21,397 bases of DNA from Ascoidea tarda (nom. inval.) (lineage: Eukaryota; Ascomycota; Saccharomycetes; Ascoideales; Ascoideaceae). Location: positions 1-21,397 of the forward strand of contig JAKTTS010000264.1 of assembly GCA_030560485.1 (NCBI GenBank), given 5' to 3'. Within the stretch, counting starts at the first letter, position 1. The number at the start of each line of letters is the position of its first letter. The position numbers and the translations under genes were made by a program. This document shows, in pieces, positions 18,129-21,397 of the stretch. The notes below the pieces were generated by a model. That model made no database searches, was not told the origin of the DNA, and saw nothing but the letters and a program-made list of their open reading frames with translations.

Positions 18129-18167
18129 TATCAACCTATTATATCAACCTCTTGTATCGACTTTCGC
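18129..18167 (+). repeat. 13-bp tandem repeat TATCAACCTNTTN
   Basis: TATCAACCTATTA (18129-18141), TATCAACCTCTTG (18142-18154) and a diverged third copy TATCGACTTTCGC (18155-18167) sit head to tail in the RRN6/PYP1 promoter. The regular 13-bp step indicates tandem duplication followed by drift. Confidence 0.72.
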
Positions 18168-18239
18168 TTTTATTATATTTGCTCAAAGCGTCTAACAAAC
18201 TGCCAGCTGGTTACTTGGAGCAAAATATCGACATTCGAC

Positions 18240-19049
18240 ATGGCTACCAGCAAATATCCAACTTTGAATATCGAAAAATTGAAGTCTGCAAAGGCAATTG
18301 TGTTTACCGATTTTGACGGCACAATCACTTTGGAAGACAGCAATGACCATTTGACTGATAATTATGGAATGGGAGTAAACCAAAGAAAGGCGATTGGTAA
18401 CGAGATCCTAATTGGCAAGACCAGTTTTCGAGATGGATTTAAAAGAGAATTAAATTCTGTTGATTTGCCATTCGATCAGTGTCTTGAGATTTTAAAAAGA
18501 GATATCAAAGTTGATCAGGATTTCAAATCATTTTATGAATGGTGTGAGGTTCATGATATTCCAATTGTGATTGTTAGTAGTGGGATGAAACCAATTATTT
18601 ATTCGATTTTGACGAATTTTTTCAAGAATGAAAATTTTAAATATAACAATGATATTGAAATTGTCTCAAACGACGTCAAATACCTGGATGATAATAAAGA
18701 ACAATGGGATATTCAATATAGAGACAATTCAAGTTTTGGCCATGACAAATCGGTTTGTATTGAAGAGATTTCCAAATTTGTTAACCACCACCATTCATTG
18801 AATAATTCAGAGAACGATAAAAATGAGATCAAATTTTTTTATTGTGGTGATGGTGTTAGCGATTTAAGTGCTGCCAGAGAAACTGATTTATTGTTTGCTA
18901 AAAGAGGCCAGGATTTAATCAAGTATTGTGAAATGGAAAAAATTGCCTATGTTCAGTTTGATTCTTTTAAAGACATCCAAAACAACATTGATAAAATTCT
19001 CTTTCAAAACTCCAAGATTGATGATTTGAACGAGTTGAAGAATAGGTGA
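18240..19049 (+). CDS. PYP1: HAD-family polyol-phosphate phosphatase, Pyp1-like
   Basis: The 269-residue product is a HAD-superfamily phosphatase that resembles S. cerevisiae YNL010W (Pyp1, 241 residues), reported to dephosphorylate polyol phosphates as a metabolite-repair enzyme in the cytosol. The catalytic motifs are complete: DFDGT with nucleophile D24 and acid/base D26, followed by ITLEDSNDHLTD; motif II VSSGMKPII with S113/S114; motif III lysine K170 in the FGHDKS segment; and motif IV YCGDGVSDLSAA with D204 and D208. The downstream phrase DLLFAKRGQDLIKYC is also strongly family-like. A 10-15 residue N-terminal extension precedes the usual start. A small His/Asn-rich insert (about 182-195) accounts for most of the remaining extra length. 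It is divergent from RRN6 and convergent with APE3. Related phosphoserine-phosphatase-like HAD proteins are the main alternative, but the whole-length match favours Pyp1. Confidence 0.92.
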   Translation: MATSKYPTLNIEKLKSAKAIVFTDFDGTITLEDSNDHLTDNYGMGVNQRKAIGNEILIGKTSFRDGFKRELNSVDLPFDQCLEILKRDIKVDQDFKSFYEWCEVHDIPIVIVSSGMKPIIYSILTNFFKNENFKYNNDIEIVSNDVKYLDDNKEQWDIQYRDNSSFGHDKSVCIEEISKFVNHHHSLNNSENDKNEIKFFYCGDGVSDLSAARETDLLFAKRGQDLIKYCEMEKIAYVQFDSFKDIQNNIDKILFQNSKIDDLNELKNR

Positions 19050-19402
19050 GTTAATAGTCGATATCTAAACATAAAAACCAAATAATTCAATCAAGCCAGA
19101 TTACATATACAGATTCCAACATATATACAAATAGATTATATGCTAAATCAAAAATAATAGCATATTGAAACGGATTTTTTTAAAGGAAAAAATTTATCAG
19201 CTTTTATTAATTTACTAATTTTGACTAATTTTTATACTAAAGAAAAAAAACATGATGAATTTTAGATTTTGAAATAAACAGTATTATAAAAAATGAATGA
19301 AAAAAACAAAAATGACAATAAAAATGTAAATAAATGAATAAATGGATAAATTATTGTAGTGATTCGACCAATCTTAATTTAAATGATCAAATGATAAGAT
19401 GA
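19050..19402. other. Convergent intergenic region, PYP1 / APE3
   Basis: This 353-bp, very AT-rich stretch is shared by the 3' ends of two convergent genes. It has several poly-A and poly-T runs, suitable for 3' end formation on both strands. I see no gene in it. Its right end holds the first copy of the duplication described next. Confidence 0.6.
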
Positions 19403-19414
19403 TCAAATGATAAG
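19383..19414 (+). repeat. Perfect 16-bp tandem duplication spanning the APE3 stop
   Basis: ATGATCAAATGATAAG occurs twice head to tail (19383-19398 and 19399-19414). The second copy contains the APE3 stop codon and its last Leu-Ile-Ile codons. The first copy lies just past the stop. The protein end is unchanged because the stop in the gene-proximal copy is used. The lack of differences between copies suggests a recent event. Confidence 0.9.
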
Positions 19415-21034
19415 ATGATCACCATGGTATTTAAAGACTGGGACTTTATGAGTTTGAGAATAAATGAGATCTTCTCTTAGTGGAAATGCCTTTAGTGATT
19501 TAGCATAAGTTGCAACTGAATGAGCAATCAATCTTGTATTAATTTCCCAAGCTTCATAGTTTGGATTGGACAAATCATCGCAGAGTTGATGGTAACATGA
19601 ATCGTACCAATCGCCAGCTACACCACCAAACATTGATGCTTCCTGTTTGGTTTTAATGCCTTCAGCACCAGTAGCAATTCCACCACCTGGAATACCATTT
19701 TTAATAAATGCATCATAATCAGATCTGCCATCAAATCGTATTAGAGTGTAGTTCAAGGCGTTTTCTGTATACCAGTCAATATAAAGGTTTTTCAATTCTT
19801 CAGAGCCGATGGGGTTATCATTGTTGTTAGCATCGTAAACTTGATAGGCGTAATTTGGAGAGCCCATCATATCGTAATCCATAAATAATCTAATTTTTGA
19901 ATTTTCTTTGGGGGATAAGCTGTTAACATAAAAAGTTGAGCCAACTAAACCTTCTTCTTCAGCAGCCCAGAATGCAAATCTGACAGCGTTGTTAAGTTTA
20001 AAATTAGTTAAGTAAACAGCCAAGTTTAACAATGAGATGGTTCCACTCCCATCGTCGTTAATACCAGGGCCAGCTTCAACAGAATCAGTGTGGCCTCCCA
20101 ACATGATGATATTATCTTGGTCGCCAGATTTAGATGTAGCAATGACATTAGTAGTTTTAATTTTTTGAATGTATGAGTCAACAACAACTGTTGTATTCAA
20201 AGTGACACCATTTTTCAATTTGTCGATATAAATGGAGGCAACTTCGCTTGAGATACCCAAGGAAGCAACTTGATCATCTAATGGCTCACCCAACGTGCCT
20301 TGAAATAGACCAGGCTCATTGTTGTAAATGACCGCAGCCAAAGCACCAAATTGACCAGCCAATTGAGACTTCAAGCCAAAGGGGCAAGTTCCTCTTTTGA
20401 TCAATACAATAGAATCTTTGATTGCAGCTTTGCTTGATTTAAAGTCAGATACATCGCAGCCCTCGTTGTCAACTAATACTAAAGGGCCAGTGACGGCTTT
20501 TTTATCTGGAGTTGGTGGGGTCAAGCTTAAAGGTTGGGCATCTTCAACAAGCTGGTCATTGACTTTTAGCATCGAAAATTTCACTTTGCCTTGAGTGCTG
20601 AAGAAATCTTGAGTAGAGATGTCATAGTAGTATTTGTAGCCGTTGAGTGTGCTTAAAATGTAACCGATAGTCTTCCAGTGACCTTTTGAACCAATAACTC
20701 TTGTTGGGTGGTCGTATTGCTTGATCGAATATTCGGCAAATGAGTAGAGGTCGTTTGCACCACTTTCGAGATCTGTCACATTAACGAGATCCTGATAAGC
20801 TTGAGTGTCGATCAATGGCAACTCATCGATGTTGGGATAGGTGTTTGGGGATAAGGAAAACGACAACAAGCTTGATAGTTTGCTGTTTGAGAAGGAGTCT
20901 GAGAGAGGAATGTAGAGAGAGGTGGAGGCTGAAATGCAAAGCGAGAGAGAACTAAAGAGTGCAATAGAAACCTTCATCTTCGATATTTCAGGCCAAAGAT
21001 GAAAAAAGTGTGGTCGAAAGAGATATCGAAGCAC
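19403..21034 (-). CDS. APE3: Aminopeptidase Y (Ape3), vacuolar M28 zinc peptidase
   Basis: This is a full-length M28-family aminopeptidase that matches S. cerevisiae Ape3 (537 residues) from HPTRVIGSKGH to the extreme C-terminus (FKY...LII). Zinc and catalytic residues are present: H315 and D317 in GGHTDSVEAGPG, D327 in NDDGSGT, E359/E360 in AAEEEG, D388 in FMDYDMM, and H482 in CYHQLCDD. A protease-associated (PA) domain occupies about 150-290 (RGTCPFGLKSQLAGQFGALAAVIYNNEPG). The likely start is Met20 at 20975-20977: MKVSIALFSSLSLCISAS is a good secretory signal peptide, and the family begins there. The in-frame ATG at 21032-21034 would add 19 residues ahead of the signal. Residues about 37-90 would be the propeptide removed in the vacuole. 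Several N-x-S/T sites could be glycosylated. It is convergent with PYP1. Confidence 0.96.
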   Translation of the reverse strand: MLRYLFRPHFFHLWPEISKMKVSIALFSSLSLCISASTSLYIPLSDSFSNSKLSSLLSFSLSPNTYPNIDELPLIDTQAYQDLVNVTDLESGANDLYSFAEYSIKQYDHPTRVIGSKGHWKTIGYILSTLNGYKYYYDISTQDFFSTQGKVKFSMLKVNDQLVEDAQPLSLTPPTPDKKAVTGPLVLVDNEGCDVSDFKSSKAAIKDSIVLIKRGTCPFGLKSQLAGQFGALAAVIYNNEPGLFQGTLGEPLDDQVASLGISSEVASIYIDKLKNGVTLNTTVVVDSYIQKIKTTNVIATSKSGDQDNIIMLGGHTDSVEAGPGINDDGSGTISLLNLAVYLTNFKLNNAVRFAFWAAEEEGLVGSTFYVNSLSPKENSKIRLFMDYDMMGSPNYAYQVYDANNNDNPIGSEELKNLYIDWYTENALNYTLIRFDGRSDYDAFIKNGIPGGGIATGAEGIKTKQEASMFGGVAGDWYDSCYHQLCDDLSNPNYEAWEINTRLIAHSVATYAKSLKAFPLREDLIYSQTHKVPVFKYHGDHLII

Positions 21035-21111
21035 CAGAAAGAAAGACCCAGAAACTGCTTATATCTTTTCTTCTGTTTTCAGGCTGGAAACAGCTGTTTT
21101 GGGACAGCAGA

Positions 21112-21122
21112 GATAAGATAAG
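21112..21122 (-). promoter_or_regulatory. Two overlapping GATAAG motifs upstream of APE3
   Basis: GATAAGATAAG contains two GATAAG words sharing one base, about 135-145 bp upstream of the likely APE3 ATG (20977). In yeast, paired GATAAG sites are the binding elements of the GATA factors Gln3/Gat1 in nitrogen catabolite control, which would suit a vacuolar peptidase. The motif is short, so function is inference. Confidence 0.45.
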
Positions 21123-21200
21123 CTTCGAGGGCTCTTCACAAAACAAAAGCAGCCATTTGCTGAACCGGAGATCGCGTGATTATGAGGCTCGGAACTGGCA

Positions 21201-21324
21201 GTGCAAGTTACATGTGGCGCAGGTTATATAGCGCAGATTGTAAGTTGCGTGAGCTATAAGTTGTGCACTTTGTAAGTGGCGCAGGTTATAAGTTGTGTAC
21301 ACTATGTTGTGCAGGTTATAGCTA
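21201..21324 (+). repeat. Diverged 16-bp minisatellite, consensus GYGCAGGTTATAAGTT
   Basis: About eight head-to-tail copies start at 21201, 21218, 21231, 21247, 21263, 21279, 21295 and 21309, mostly 16 bp apart. The clearest are GCGCAGATTGTAAGTT (21231), GCGCAGGTTATAAGTT (21279) and GTGCAGGTTATAGCTA (21309). The copies differ at several positions, so the array is old. It lies 220-350 bp upstream of the APE3 start. Confidence 0.82.
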
Positions 21325-21397
21325 CTGTTCTATTATATGCTTTTCCAGAGTTGGGAACAAATGAAGGAGGAGGCTATTTTTATGGGTCCAGATCTCA

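Larger units (their letters stand above)
17827..18239. promoter_or_regulatory. Shared divergent promoter, RRN6 / PYP1
   Basis: This 413-bp interval contains both promoters. It is less AT-rich than the coding DNA around it. It carries a perfect 12-bp palindrome AGCCCTAGGGCT (18022-18033), several GTCCC/GGGAC words between 17945 and 17995, and two adjacent short tandem repeats (separate entries). The 68-codon minus-strand frame at 17928-18134 has no recognisable features. Confidence 0.55.
21035..21397. other. APE3 upstream region to window end
   Basis: The first 150 bp are APE3 promoter and include the palindrome AAACAGCTGTTT (21088-21099) and the GATAAG pair. Bases 21201-21324 are a diverged minisatellite (separate entry). 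Bases 21325-21397 show no gene before the window ends. Confidence 0.55.

Noticed and set aside
17928-18134. 68-codon minus-strand ORF in the RRN6/PYP1 promoter
   Set aside because: Its only pattern, repeated LRRS, is produced by the 12-bp tandem repeat. Nothing else supports a protein.
21201-21324. CRISPR-like array
   Set aside because: The units are directly tandem with no unique spacers, are degenerate, and lie in a yeast-type genome. This is a minisatellite.

Overview
The window looks like nuclear DNA from an AT-rich ascomycete yeast (Saccharomycotina). The genes are compact and almost all intronless, and several products carry long asparagine runs encoded by AAT/AAC repeats. The recognisable proteins align by eye with Saccharomyces cerevisiae families: Sly1, Rrn6, Ape3, Pyp1, Exo5, an Mss116-type helicase and an Rgs2-like RGS protein. 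Asn-rich, AT-rich gene sets of this kind occur in several lineages. I cannot fix the genus, nor tell whether CTG reads as Leu or Ser, because CTG codons are scarce and none falls at a position conserved enough to decide.

Layout, left to right. (1) 3-1529 (+) is the 3' part of an RGS-domain gene cut by the window edge. (2) 2061-4412 (+) is the exonuclease V gene EXO5, with a 20-codon upstream ORF whose stop overlaps its ATG. (3) 4538-5920 (-), convergent with EXO5, is a nuclear-type protein with an N-terminal Myb/SANT-like domain and a C-terminal coiled coil. (4) 6381-8585 (-) is an Mss116-like mitochondrial DEAD-box helicase with degenerate motifs. (5) 8931-10943 (+), divergent from the helicase, is SLY1. 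SLY1 and MSS116 also lie within a few genes of each other in S. cerevisiae, which supports the helicase call. (6) About 10950-13300 has no intact gene. It holds a decayed leucine-rich-repeat gene on the minus strand and then a GC-richer, hairpin-bearing stretch. (7) 13303-14121 (+) is an unrecognised ORF with no usable ATG, so a spliced 5' exon is likely. (8) 14155-17826 (-) is RRN6, ending 33 bp from the previous gene. (9) 18240-19049 (+) is PYP1, a HAD phosphatase, divergent from RRN6 across a promoter with short decayed tandem repeats. (10) 19403-21034 (-) is APE3, vacuolar aminopeptidase Y, with paired GATAAG sites upstream and a 16-bp minisatellite at the far right.

The genes do not form one pathway: G-protein signalling, mitochondrial DNA and RNA metabolism, ER-Golgi fusion, rRNA transcription, polyol-phosphate repair and vacuolar proteolysis sit side by side, as is usual in yeast. 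I found no tRNA, CRISPR array, transposon or virus-like element, and no convincing new multi-gene system. The most useful leads are the ATG-less gene with its candidate cryptic intron, the LRR relic, the structured GC-richer island, the divergent helicase, the EXO5 uORF and the minisatellite next to APE3.
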